DNA from: Mesostigma viride
Lineage: Eukaryota > Streptophyta > Mesostigmatophyceae > Mesostigmatales > Mesostigmataceae
Direction of reading: 5' to 3'
Assembly (NCBI GenBank): GCA_009746045.1
Contig: RPFO01000080.1
Coordinates: forward strand, 658,203-722,202
Length of the DNA: 64,000 bases
A program made the translations under genes and the position numbers. Shown here in pieces: positions 10,027-19,812 of this stretch. The notes under the pieces are model-generated. The model did no database searches and had not been told where the DNA came from. It saw nothing but the letters and a program-made list of their open reading frames with translations. The stretch's first letter is position 1. Each line of letters begins with the position of its first letter.

Positions 10027-12030
10027 ATTAATTAATTAATTAATTAATTAAACTCGTGCTCCCGTTGGGGAGTCACGGAGCACCGAAGTGCTTTTAATCC
10101 CTGTGTGTGCACTACAGGAGAAAGGGCAGAGACCCCCAGTCTCCTTCATGCCAAAGGCATGCCACAGCTGCAATCGGGCGCGGCTAGCTAAAAGGACAGG
10201 CTAACGATCCGGCAAACTGTGGGTGCAATAAGACCCATGTGAGCATATCATAGCAAGGAGCGTGGGCAAGTAATCTGAACATAGCCAGGGCGTAGCATGG
10301 CTGTACTAGGACTAGGCTATGGCTGGTTGTGTACCGTGCGTTGGCGGCACGTGACTAGGTGTGTTGGCACAGCTAGGCAACATTCTAGGCATGGCTGCCT
10401 TAGCGGCAGTGACGCCAATGGTTACAAGCTAGGGCTATTGCTATTCTAGCCCGCTGGGGGCGTCCACATCTTGTGGTTGATCATCAGGTCCCCGCCCCTC
10501 CAGTACACCTTGGGCTTCTGGGGGTCCTGCTTATGGCGGAGGTATTCCGGCCACAGGTCGCGTCGCTGCTGTTGCTGAGCGGGGGTGAGGTCGTCATCCA
10601 GCGTCCAGGTGAGGTCGTGCAACCGCTTGCGACGAGAGAGGAACCGCTGCTTATCCTCAGGGGAGGAGAAGGTGAGTAGGACTGGTGGGGGAGCCGCCTT
10701 GTCCCGTGAGTGGGGAAGGCGGTGGCACCCACGCAGTTCTACCTCACCTACCAGGCCCATGAGGGTAAGAAGCTGGTTCTTGAGCTCGTCAGCAAGAGAG
10801 GTTGACGTCTCACCTGGCTTCTGGGGGAAGCGACGTAGCACCACTCGGCACTCGCGGCGAGCGCGATCGGTGACCTCCCGTTGCTGGGCCTGGCGGTGGT
10901 CCTCCAGCTCCTGGAGCTTTGTGGCGATGGCGTCGGTGGTGGAGGCGGTCGCTGACCGCAGCAGGTCCGCGTAGGAGAGCGGCGGGAGGTCGCCAGCATC
11001 CTGCCGGGGTGGCTGGGATGCAATGGTGGCCGTCTGCTCCGCTATCTTGGGGACCTGTGTGGCCAGGGCCTCGGTGTGGGCGGTGATGGCCTCAAGCTTC
11101 TTCAGGAGCACGCCACACTTGCCCTCCACCTGGTTAAGGCGAGAGACAAGTGCCGCATGCGTTTCCGAAGCTTGTGCCGCGGTGTGCAGCGTCGTGAACT
11201 GGGGCTGGAGCTTGTGGACGACCTTGGTTTCCACGTTGGAGACCCGGGCCTCGACCGTGTTGAGCGTGGTGTTCAGCGATGTCAGCTGCTCGGCCAGCGG
11301 CCAGGTCACGTGCTCCTCCAGCACTGCGCGGATGTCATCCTTGCAGAGGGAGGAAGCCGAGGGGGCTGCCGGCTGTGCGGGGGCTGGGGTGCGGAGCGTG
11401 CGGGTGATGTCGATGAGGCGGAGCTGGAAATGGCTGGTCAAGATAGCCAGGCGTTGTTGTGCTTCGTTCATAGCATAGAGCCAGGACATGTCTCCATCGT
11501 AGTCAATAGCCCCCTTCACGAAGAGCTTCCGCTCCTGTTCGAGGAACTGGAGAACCTCAATGCATTCCTGCGGCGACAATTCTTGCCACCCGGTGAGGGA
11601 GAATCCTCGGTCGCCGGGGAGGAACTGGCGCCATTTGCGAGCGTGGCAGGGTTTCTTGGGCTCAGGCGAGGCGCTGGGAGATGGGGCTGCTGGCGGTGGG
11701 TTGGCAGGCCCAGACGGCTGGTTGGCGGGTAAGCCTGGCGGCGGAACAATGGCGAGGGCGAGAGGGTTGGGCTGGGCGCTGGGAAGCTGTGCCAGCTCCT
11801 TTTCCAGCCCTCGTTTTGCTTTGGTAGTCGTCATAGCTGGTCACGTGCGTAACTTTGTCTATACTGCGTGGCAGCCGTAACCGTTTATACTGGCAAGTGC
11901 GTCTTAGAAAGGCGCATCGAATGCAAGTGGTCTGACCGAATTTGGGGCTCAGACGCAAAAGATCTGAACTCCGCCGTCAGCCATACCGCCGTCAGCCATT
12001 TGCGTGCATGCGTGGGGGCTCCTTCTGCGT
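10027..12030 (-). mobile_element. LINE D1: complete ORF1-only LINE inserted in gag
   Basis: A 2004-bp insertion is flanked by the 9-bp TSD CCCGTGTTA (10018-10026 and 12031-12039). Minus-strand order is a 5' UTR of about 195 bp with a repeated ATGGCTGACGGCGG motif, ORF1 (462 codons), a 3' UTR of about 420 bp, a terminal hairpin CTCCC-CAAC-GGGAG, and an AATT tail. There is no ORF2. The last 31 bp before the tail are identical to the 3' end of the RT-bearing LINE C. D4 shares the 5' UTR motif, which supports this being a complete unit rather than a truncated LINE. Confidence 0.85.
10446..11834 (-). CDS. LINE ORF1 protein (L1-type RNA chaperone)
   Basis: An intact 462-codon frame. Roughly: residues 1-65 are Pro/Ala-rich; 85-150 contain a Trp/Leu-rich segment; 165-280 are heptad-like and probably coiled coil. 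About 330-405 is an RRM-like region (ECRVVLRRFPQKPGE, PPPVLLTFSSPEDKQRF). The last 60 residues hold the conserved WTLDDDLTPAQQQQRR and YWRGGD motifs. This coiled coil, RRM, C-terminal order is that of L1 ORF1p, which trimerises, binds element RNA and acts as a chaperone. It is the only uninterrupted ORF1 among the copies in this window. Whether it is expressed is unknown. Confidence 0.8.
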   Translation of the reverse strand: MTTTKAKRGLEKELAQLPSAQPNPLALAIVPPPGLPANQPSGPANPPPAAPSPSASPEPKKPCHARKWRQFLPGDRGFSLTGWQELSPQECIEVLQFLEQERKLFVKGAIDYDGDMSWLYAMNEAQQRLAILTSHFQLRLIDITRTLRTPAPAQPAAPSASSLCKDDIRAVLEEHVTWPLAEQLTSLNTTLNTVEARVSNVETKVVHKLQPQFTTLHTAAQASETHAALVSRLNQVEGKCGVLLKKLEAITAHTEALATQVPKIAEQTATIASQPPRQDAGDLPPLSYADLLRSATASTTDAIATKLQELEDHRQAQQREVTDRARRECRVVLRRFPQKPGETSTSLADELKNQLLTLMGLVGEVELRGCHRLPHSRDKAAPPPVLLTFSSPEDKQRFLSRRKRLHDLTWTLDDDLTPAQQQQRRDLWPEYLRHKQDPQKPKVYWRGGDLMINHKMWTPPAG

Positions 12031-12039
12031 CCCGTGTTA

Positions 12040-12416
12040 TAAGCAGGCATGGAAGGCACAGGGTGGGAAGGAGGTCTAGCAACATTGTTAGTTAGTGAGG
12101 ACCTGCTGGGGGGTTGAGCCAAGGTTGCAGGAGGGGCAGGGGCCTGGTTCAGGGTAAGGGAAGGGTCATCACTAAATCTGACATGCATACGTTGTTCATA
12201 GGTAGGAGGGGTAAGTGAGGGACGACGGCGACCACCAGCAACAGGAGAAGGAGGTGAGGTACGAAGATTACCTTGAGGAGTGAGATGGTGCACCGTTTCA
12301 AGTGAGTCCCGTCGGTTACCACGATTGTTGTTATGGTTGTTAGTATTATTATTATTATTACTCATAGTAGGAGTGTTGGTAGGTATAGGCGACATGTTAC
12401 CACCCACTGGATCCAT
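12040..12416 (-). pseudogene. Gag N-terminal region (5' part of split gag)
   Basis: The frame starts MDPVGGNMSP, followed by a run of Asn and then Pro/Ser-rich sequence to the LINE insertion point. Removing the LINE and one TSD copy joins this frame to the capsid frame at 10017. Low-complexity N-termini are usual in Ty3 gag. Confidence 0.65.
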
Positions 12417-12509
12417 TTTTAATTAAGTAAATGATTAGGAATCTAACTGAAAGCAACAAGGATAAAGGACAAGGCCTAATTTAAGGCAAGGAAAGAAAAG
12501 AAAAAGCTT

Positions 12510-12941
12510 TTAATGTCTTAAAAGAAGGAAACAATTTAAATCAATCCTTTTTAGCAACAGTAATGCCGGGATAGATAGGGAACCGAACTCTAAGGTGAGA
12601 GGAGTATCTAAGCTAGATGAGGATGCAGCCCGCTTAGGGGGAGACGAAGGAGGGGTAGCAAAATCTAGAGCTTCTACAGGAGGGCGACCATGAGGAGTAG
12701 AACGTACGTGTAGGCCTAGATCTGATACACTATGGTCTATAAGGAATTGTTGGGCTTCCTCGAAGGTAACAAATTTCTTATACCTAATTACATTATATGT
12801 ACGATTTTGCACTATCTTCCTAGCATCTGACCAAGAGAGGAAAATGGCTGACCATTGAGGGGTAATAACTACGTAATATTTAGCTAAGCTATTATCACTG
12901 GATGAATGGGAAGGCGCAGTAAAAACACGACGTTGACTCAT
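12510..12941 (-). CDS. Small ORF with RNase H1 hybrid-binding (viroplasmin-type) domain
   Basis: This 143-codon ORF lies just inside the 5' LTR and upstream of gag. Residues about 20-72 (KYYVVITPQWSAIFLSWSDA, then YKKFVTFEEAQQFL) match the RNase H1 N-terminal hybrid-binding fold, known also as Caulimovirus viroplasmin: aromatic start, central W, basic loop and the FxxxxEA(Q/E)xF helix. That domain binds RNA-DNA hybrid or dsRNA. The rest is Ser/Pro-rich. It is separated from gag by a stop and 93 bp. A role in replication-intermediate binding is inference. Confidence 0.65.
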   Translation of the reverse strand: MSQRRVFTAPSHSSSDNSLAKYYVVITPQWSAIFLSWSDARKIVQNRTYNVIRYKKFVTFEEAQQFLIDHSVSDLGLHVRSTPHGRPPVEALDFATPPSSPPKRAASSSSLDTPLTLEFGSLSIPALLLLKRIDLNCFLLLRH

Positions 12942-13474
12942 GGTAACTCACCTGGTGGGTCTTGTGACGTCACGCTAGAAGAGGAAGGGGTAGGCGACTT
13001 ATCTGGGCGATCTGGATCACCGAAAGCAGCATGAGGGCGGAATTGTCCAGCTCTCGTCCTAAATCAGCGACCGAATAGTCCAGCGCTCGTCCTAACACAG
13101 CGACCCGTATCTCTGCGGGTGCGGCCGTCTAATAAAACAGCAGCACAAGGAAAAAGGTGTAGGTACTGCGACGCTAATCGTCTCCGAACAGTAATACTCC
13201 CCTATCTACGACAGGAAACAACCGTAAGCAGGAAAACAAGGCGAAGGACAGGCTAACTACGAAAGGGTTTATCCGCTGCGAGCAGGTCTAGCATCTAGGT
13301 AGAGCGTGTCCCGAACCGGGCAGCACTACTCTCCCAGCTTGAAGGCGACCCGCCCATTACCTATCAAGGAAGTGTCGTCTTCGTATCCCTGGACGCGGAA
13401 GGGGTCTTGCAAAGGCGTATGTGACAAGGGACCGTCGTCTCGTTCTCTACCTACGAAAGTTCCTCCGGAACCAT
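12942..13474 (-). other. 5' leader and primer-binding site of the chromovirus
   Basis: The untranslated leader sits between the 5' LTR and first ORF. Immediately inside the LTR the minus strand reads TGGTTCCGGAGGAAC (about 13459-13473). The TGG start fits a primer site complementary to a tRNA 3' CCA end; the tRNA is not identified. Confidence 0.5.
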
Positions 13475-14047
13475 TGTTACGTCTTGGATATCTACCTCCA
13501 CCTCTACCTCTAATGGGCCTGATACTACCTAAACTGGTCAGGCCTCCTCTACTCAAACCCCTAGCGAAAGACGAACGTGACGGAGCTGATCTCAATGCAT
13601 TAACGTATGTGTTACTGTAATACGCCATACAACCATTTACCAAAACCCGTTTACTCCAGGAATAGAGGAAGGAAACACAACTACACTGCCGTGACCCAAG
13701 CCTAAATGTGTTAATTCATTTAACACACGCCGAGTGCACACACGAGGGGTAGAACGTGCATAAATGGTCACCAACGGTCCAACACGCTCGGGCCGACATG
13801 GCCCTCGCCTACAGATGCACGCTGGTCCACTACATCTACAGATGCACGCTGGTCCACTACATTCTACCAAAGGATCAGGACCACTAGTAAAGTACGCGGC
13901 GCGGCGCCCAACGGCACCCAATGTACCACAGTACTGTTACGAGGACAATAATGTCCCGGTAGGAGCTTACACGTAAACCTAGGGACAACCGAGGCAAAAG
14001 ACCTAATTTACGTCCGTAACTACAACGAATTGTTACGCGACGTAACA
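13475..14047 (-). repeat. 5' LTR of chromovirus element
   Basis: The LTR is 573 bp and near identical to 4528-5099, with one extra T near 13967. It has the same TGTTACG/CGTAACA ends and is followed by the TSD CCTGG. Confidence 0.9.
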
Positions 14048-14191
14048 CCTGGCGCGGACCAGGATAAGCCCAGCCCACGGCTTGAGATCTTTCATGACGT
14101 CATGGGCAAAAGTAGGATCTTTACCCACATGCCCAATGACAACCCATTAGAAGTCCAGTGGCTTCCGTGGTCTAGCAAGGCTCCGTTTTAG
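14048..14191 (+). pseudogene. LINE Z C-terminus resuming after the chromovirus
   Basis: After removing the LTR element and one CCTGG, the LINE frame interrupted at 4527 stays open for about 46 more codons to a TAG at 14189-14191. That continuity confirms the LTR element landed inside LINE Z coding sequence. Confidence 0.65.
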
Positions 14192-16945
14192 CCACTGACA
14201 TCTTGATACCCTAGGCTTAGCAGGGATTAACTATTGGTTATATTTGGAATAAACGTACACCTATTTACCTGGAAAAAAGGATCTACTGACGCGTGTGTAC
14301 GGCCAAAATTCGAGCAGTAATTTGGTTTGTAGGTAGAAACAAGTGACTTCTCCAAAAACAGCAAACATGGCCCAAAAAGGTACCTGCTAGAACTTTTTCT
14401 CAGATATCCTTGCATGAGCTTGTTGGGTCATTCCAAGCAATAGATGTTTCCTACCTAAACCCACATCAAACCGAGAGAAAATTCGCTAGCTTAGGGTGCC
14501 AAATCTGCTTTGGGTGGGACTTCTGGGCCTAGAATCAAGAACTTGAGCCAGCCACCTCTAAACATCGGGCTAAATGCATGGGCCCGGTCTATACGGTAAA
14601 ACCGAACCGGTCATTTTTAGCTGAAAATTGGGTCCGGAGCAGGGGGGGTGTCCGAAACAAAAATATCAGACACATACGCTGAAATTTTCCAAAAGTTGGC
14701 CCTTGGACCCTACCTACCTAGCACTTAGGCGCTATACCTAGCAAAACCCTGAGGTCCCAAGGGTTATAGGGGTCGACCTAGGGAGCAAAATGATCAGCTC
14801 CGCGAGCTCTACCGTTTGAGCATATTGGTGTATGGGAAAATTTCTAAAATGGGTCATTGGCCGGCGCGACGCGATACTGGCACGGCACGGCGCAGGATAG
14901 CTGAAGCCTTGTAGTGGTGGCAGACGGCAGCATACTTCCGTGCCTAGGGGCAGCACCATCTTGCGGGCAAACCCCCCCCCTCTATGGTACCTGCCAAAAT
15001 TTTTACTGCAGATTTGGGTTCAGCTCGCCAAGTGCTATCAGTTTGTCCGTCAAACCGTTTCCAAAATCCGACCATACAGGGAGCTAGCAGAAATCCAAGT
15101 GTTTTGTTGTAAAAAACCCATATCGGCCCGGCACCCTACCTACCTACCCTTTAAGTTAACGGTTTTTGAGGCTCTGTAACTTCTAACCTAGAGACCCCCT
15201 GGGGTTGCGACCAGTGGCAAACATGCTTGTTTTCGCGAGATCTACTCGAATCCAGCGTCGTGTAAATTTTCTTGTTTTTGGACACCCCCCCTGTCCGGAG
15301 GTAAAAATTTCAGTCTATACGAAACTAAACTGTCTGGACCGCAAGTAGAGTGGTTCCCGCCAAGTCGATGACGTGGCGCCAGCTCCGTGCCCGGGCAATC
15401 AGGCAATTACAGGCAATTAAACCCAAAACACTGACGGCGGGGAAGGGGAAGATGACCCGCGGTCGCCAGCCATGGCGGACAATGCCGAAGGAGATGGACC
15501 ATTTCTGCCACCCGAAGCGCGAAATCATTGCGTGCCATGCGGATTCGCCCATGGGAAAACGCCGAAGTGGACGATGAGAGAAAAAGCGCGTTTCGGGCAT
15601 GTCCTAATTGACGAAAGCATCCGAGCAGTGTATTTTAAAGGATATATATCGGTTTCTTTTTACTTTTTATGATGATTTGTAGTCGTAAACTTGCAAGGGT
15701 GGCCAGAAATCGCCGAATCTAGCGACCATGCTGCACAACTTTGGTGTGCCGCAATGCGCCATTTTGCGGCCACCGCCTGGGCTAAGGTAATGCCAGCCAT
15801 GCCAGGTAAAGCTGAGTTATCGTTTCCTTGTCGACGTAAGACGTTTATGTATACGTTCTAGCTTGTGTAGCACATTCTTTTTGCGTTATTCATGTTCTTT
15901 CCTGACCATGGCCTGGCCCCTTCCTAAAACACCATTCTTAGATGCCTCCCTCAGTCAGTTGACCTGCCATACTTGATAGTGTGATGGTGATAAGTTTTAG
16001 AGGCTGTATGGGTTTGAATACCTCCATATATGTTTGTTATACATTTCCCACACACATATTGCATGAGTGTGAGGCAGTTGGCTGGTCTCTGCGGCATCAT
16101 CAAGCATGTAACCGGTGAGTAGAAGCTTCCCATTGTCAGTGAGCATGTGCCACCAGGTGTGCTGGCCATCACCTGGCAAGCTATAGCAGCTTAGGCCTAG
16201 TTTATCCTTGCTAGGGCTAGCTGAAATAGGCTTCACATCACTAGTTTGTTGGTGGCTGCCTCCTAGAATGCATGCCTTGCGTAGGGTGTCCGTACCACGT
16301 TACCTACGTGCATGGACAAGGTGGCACCTGCACATAGGTGCCATGTAAGGGCAGTGTGATGATGCAGTTATGTTTCCCCATCATTGTGGAAGGGAAATGT
16401 ATTGTATGGCATGGTTGGTGGCCTTATTAGTAGGTAGTATGCCAAGCCCTACCCCCTTGGTTGCTTTTTACCAACGGTACCCCTACGGGCTGTACTGGGT
16501 GTAGCTGCTGGTATACCCAACCAAGTGATGACCCCAATGGCTCAAACTGCTCAGCAACTAATTGTTTATCATCCCTGAAGTGGTAAGTGCCTAGCTCTTA
16601 GAACATGATTCAAAATACACATTCTACCAAAACTGAAAACGCGCGTCTTGACCGCCCTGACTTTGACGGTAGTTATACATGGCCTACTCTGAATATATGT
16701 AAGGTTGTGATGTATCAACCCGAAGAGCAACTCATGCACATGCTTGGCCCCCAAGGACAGCCATTGGATATGGGTAGGTTGGATGGCATCTGGTTTTCAA
16801 AGTTGTGAAGTTACAACCGATGCATCGGCAGTATTTCTGCCCATTTAGGGGTTAAGTTTGACAACTGTGATGACTACCATTGCACATGCATCCTTTTTGA
16901 CATTACAATAGCGGGATTAGGCAACATTCTCATCCTCACCGCTTG
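14192..16945. other. Non-coding stretch with inverted repeats
   Basis: No convincing gene. About 14615-14662 and 15283-15325 form an imperfect inverted pair centred on GCAGGGGGGGTGTCC and its complement, enclosing about 620 bp, which could be a MITE. At 14581 lies GGCCCGGTCTATACGG, whose reverse complement ends the Harbinger region at 19149. Nothing else stands out. Confidence 0.35.
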
Positions 16946-18077
16946 CGGGTAAAAAAAACTGGCAACCAAACACCATGCCACACGTGGCACACTCAAGCAT
17001 ACACCAAGGTGGGTAAAAAAAACTGGCAACCAAACACCATGCCACACGTGGCACACTCAAGCATACACCAAGGTGGGTAAAAAAAACTGGCAACCAAACA
17101 CCATGCCACACGTGGCACACTCAAGCATACACCAAGGTGGGTAAAAGAAACTGGCAACCAAACACCATGCCACACGTGGCACACTCAAGCATTATACACC
17201 AAGGTGGGTAAAAAAAACTGGCAACCAAACACCATGCCACACGTGGCACACTCAAGCATACACCAAGGTGGGTAAAAAAAACTGGCAACCAAACACCATG
17301 CCACACGTGGCACACTCAAGCATACACCAAGGTGGGTAAAAGAAACTGGCAACCAAACACCATGCCACACGTGGCACACTCAAGCATCATACACCAAGGT
17401 GGGTAAAAAAAACTGGCAACCAAACACCATGCCACACGTGGCACACTCAAGCATTATACACCAAGGTGGGTAAAAGAAACTGGCAACCAAACACCATGCC
17501 ACACGTGGCACACTCAAGCATACACCAAGGTGGGTAAAAAAAACTGGCAACCAAACACCATGCCACACGTGGCACACTCAAGCATACACCAAGGTGGGTA
17601 AAAGAAACTGGCAACCAAACACCATGCCACACGTGGCACACTCAAGCATCATACACCAAGGTGGGTAAAAAAAACTGGCAACCAAACACCATGCCACACG
17701 TGGCACACTCAAGCATTATACACCAAGGTGGGTAAAAAAAACTGGCAACCAAACACCATGCCACACGTGGCACACTCAAGCATACACCAAGGTGGGTAAA
17801 AAAAACTGGCAACCAAACACCATGCCACACGTGGCACACTCAAGCATTATACACCAAGGTGGGTAAAAAAAACTGGCAACCAAACACCATGCCACACGTG
17901 GCACACTCAAGCATTATACACCAAGGTGGGTAAAAGAAACTGGCAACCAAACACCATGCCACACGTGGCACACTCAAGCATTATACACCAAGGTGGGTAA
18001 AAAAAACTGGCAACCAAACACCATGCCACACGTGGCACACTCAAGCATTATACACCAAGGTGGGTAAAAAAAACTGG
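16946..18077. repeat. 17-copy 64/67-bp satellite-like array
   Basis: Seventeen near-identical units each contain GCCACACGTGGC (a near-palindrome with a CACGTG core), an A-rich run and CTGGCAACCAAACACC. Units vary by a 3-bp insert (none, TTA or TCA) after GCAT and by A or G in the A-run. These markers repeat in a partial four-unit pattern. The array ends exactly at the 3' end of the Harbinger transposase relic. Confidence 0.9.
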
Positions 18078-18620
18078 CTAGCATGTTGCATGTCGTAGGT
18101 CACATGTCAATGCACGGTGAAGGATGCCAAAGCGGTGAATAAGAATCCCAAATGCACGCTCTATGACCTGCCTGCACAAAGAGATGTAATAGTTACATGC
18201 GTCCTCTTGGACGCTGAGACCCCTTCCTGGGTAGGGAGTCACAAGCCAAGGCTTGATGATGTATGCCTCATCTGCCACTATGTAGAATCCTTCTGGCAGG
18301 CCAACACGTGCCAATTCCGTGTGCAAAGAGCTGACACGAAATGCGACACTGTCATTGGTACTGCCGCAACATTTGTTGGAGCCATACAGAAAACGACATT
18401 TCGAATCGCACACAGCTTGCATGACAAGCGCATAAAACCCCTTACGATTCTAGTACTGCCTGGGGTTCGCTACCTCCGACTTGAAGGTTTTTTTTTTTTA
18501 TCTTGATTGCGATACCATCGAGCGCACCAACACAACCATCAACAACTCCCCTGGTCGTCTGGTTGAATCGAAACCATCGGCCAAACGCGACAGTTCTCCC
18601 GAATCATCCGTGGTTGCGAG
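18078..18620 (-). pseudogene. Harbinger/PIF (DDE_Tnp_4) transposase relic
   Basis: The minus strand shows GVVDGCVGALDGIAIKI (first catalytic Asp), then a homopolymer-associated frameshift and stop near 18450-18495. After it comes an RKGFYALVMQAVCD-type block, ADEAY (second Asp) and RQVIERAFGILIHRFGIL (catalytic Glu region). These are the standard landmarks of Harbinger nucleases, which cut at TTA/TAA-type targets with a separate Myb-like partner. The partner gene was not found. The frame break makes it non-functional. Confidence 0.85.
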
Positions 18621-19133
18621 TGCGCTTCTCATTAGCAGCTCGCGGCAAGCCAAACCGACTTACGTAGGGCTTGGAAACGTGCACCACGCCTGGAGAGACC
18701 TCTTTATCCTGTACGCCTTCGCATCATCTTCGCATCCTGCAAATCATTCCAGTCCTCCCTGTCAATCCTGTCCTCGTCGGGCTTGCGCATAAGGTGGTAT
18801 GACTGGCGAGACATTATGGCCGCGTGTTTTCGTGCTTTAAATACGCAACTGAAATGGTCGGAATTACCAACTGCAATGGCACACACAGCTATGGCAACCA
18901 GCCTTCACGTCGGTAGCAGCAGCCCGACCACCAGGGTTTTCCCGCCAATTATTCCTTTTTAACTTTTAACTCCGAAAAAAAAATAACAGGGGTCCGTGGC
19001 CAAGCCCGTCTGGAGTTATTTTTTATCTCCGGTGAGTTAAAACCGCAAGTTATTTTTCACCGTTGGATGAAAACCGGCCCTCAATCTCACCGTCCATTGT
19101 TTCCCGCCACTTTTAACTCCGCGAAGTTAAATC

Positions 19134-19149
19134 CCGTATAGACCGGGCC
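19134..19149. repeat. Candidate Harbinger terminal inverted repeat
   Basis: CCGTATAGACCGGGCC is followed by TTA, and the inner 200 bp are rich in TTTTAACTCCG-type repeats and their complements. The complement of this 16-mer occurs at 14581, but without a matching TTA flank, so pairing of the two ends is uncertain. Confidence 0.4.
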
Positions 19150-19194
19150 TTATAACTCTACATGTACCGTGTTTAAACTCCCCTATTCCTATGT

Positions 19195-19440
19195 TGTTTC
19201 TCACGTGTACGGCCTTATAAGTTACGGTTCTTCCGAAAATGGGCTCCGCCAGATAAAGCGCCGGACTACGCCGCCGCGGGTATACTCCTCGCGGACCTTA
19301 AAGACTGTCTCGTTGCGGATGGTCCAGATCGCGTATAGCATAGTAGTGCGCAACCATATCCATTCTGCTTGGGAATCTGAAAGCTCGGCCCCTGGTGTGC
19401 CAGCTATACCGAAAATGATGGTACGCACGTTTATTTCCAT
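19195..19440 (-). pseudogene. LINE Z fragment
   Basis: The frame encodes TIIFGIAGTPGAELS and LYAIWTIRNETVF, matching the corresponding block of LINE Z at about 4288-4415 (IIFGITGTPGPEL, TIWTVRNDVVF). Only about 70 codons remain. It is on the opposite strand and just outside the Harbinger end. Confidence 0.65.
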
Positions 19441-19812
19441 ATAACAGCTGTTGAGTATACTCAGGATTTTCGTTCTTTAGAACTTCATGGTGTATGAAAC
19501 AGAAAAGAGTACAGCTGAATGAGCTAATGCAGACGTCCTGCTTTCGCATTTTGTAACCTATCTGCCCAAAAGGAATCGAATGTTGTGCTGGATCAACTTG
19601 CACTGTCAGACATGACAGATACCATGCATTTAGACATGTTCCAGATACCATGCATTTTCTTTTTAAAGAACTAATATTCTGACAATGGCAAAACTGGTGG
19701 GGAAGGGCAGTGATGCGTTTGGATCTGACACCCATGACGAAAGTGCGTTGATAGATATCGTGATTTCGGAAGATTACTAAAGCGGGCAAGTGGATTGGTC
19801 TACGTTTGCGGA
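19441..19812. other. Upstream region of sulfotransferase gene
   Basis: No repeat or coding feature recognised. It probably holds the promoter and 5' UTR of the following gene, but no clear TATA box can be singled out. Confidence 0.3.

Larger units (their letters stand above)
4528..14047 (-). mobile_element. Ty3/gypsy chromovirus-type LTR retrotransposon, internally deleted
   Basis: Two 572/573-bp LTRs (4528-5099 and 13475-14047) begin TGTTACG and end CGTAACA. They are flanked by a perfect 5-bp TSD, CCTGG (4523-4527 and 14048-14052). Genes run on the minus strand: a small RNase H1-type hybrid-binding ORF, gag, then integrase with chromodomain, then extra ORFs before the 3' LTR. Protease, RT and RNase H are absent between gag and integrase. 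A 2-kb ORF1-only LINE interrupts gag. The LTRs differ by one visible indel and few bases, so insertion was fairly recent. The copy cannot be autonomous. Confidence 0.9.

Noticed and set aside
10446-11880. Plus-strand open frames of up to 218 codons
   Set aside because: Antisense shadows of the GC-rich ORF1 on the minus strand.
16946-18077. CRISPR array
   Set aside because: Units are contiguous tandem repeats without unique spacers, and the sequence is eukaryotic.
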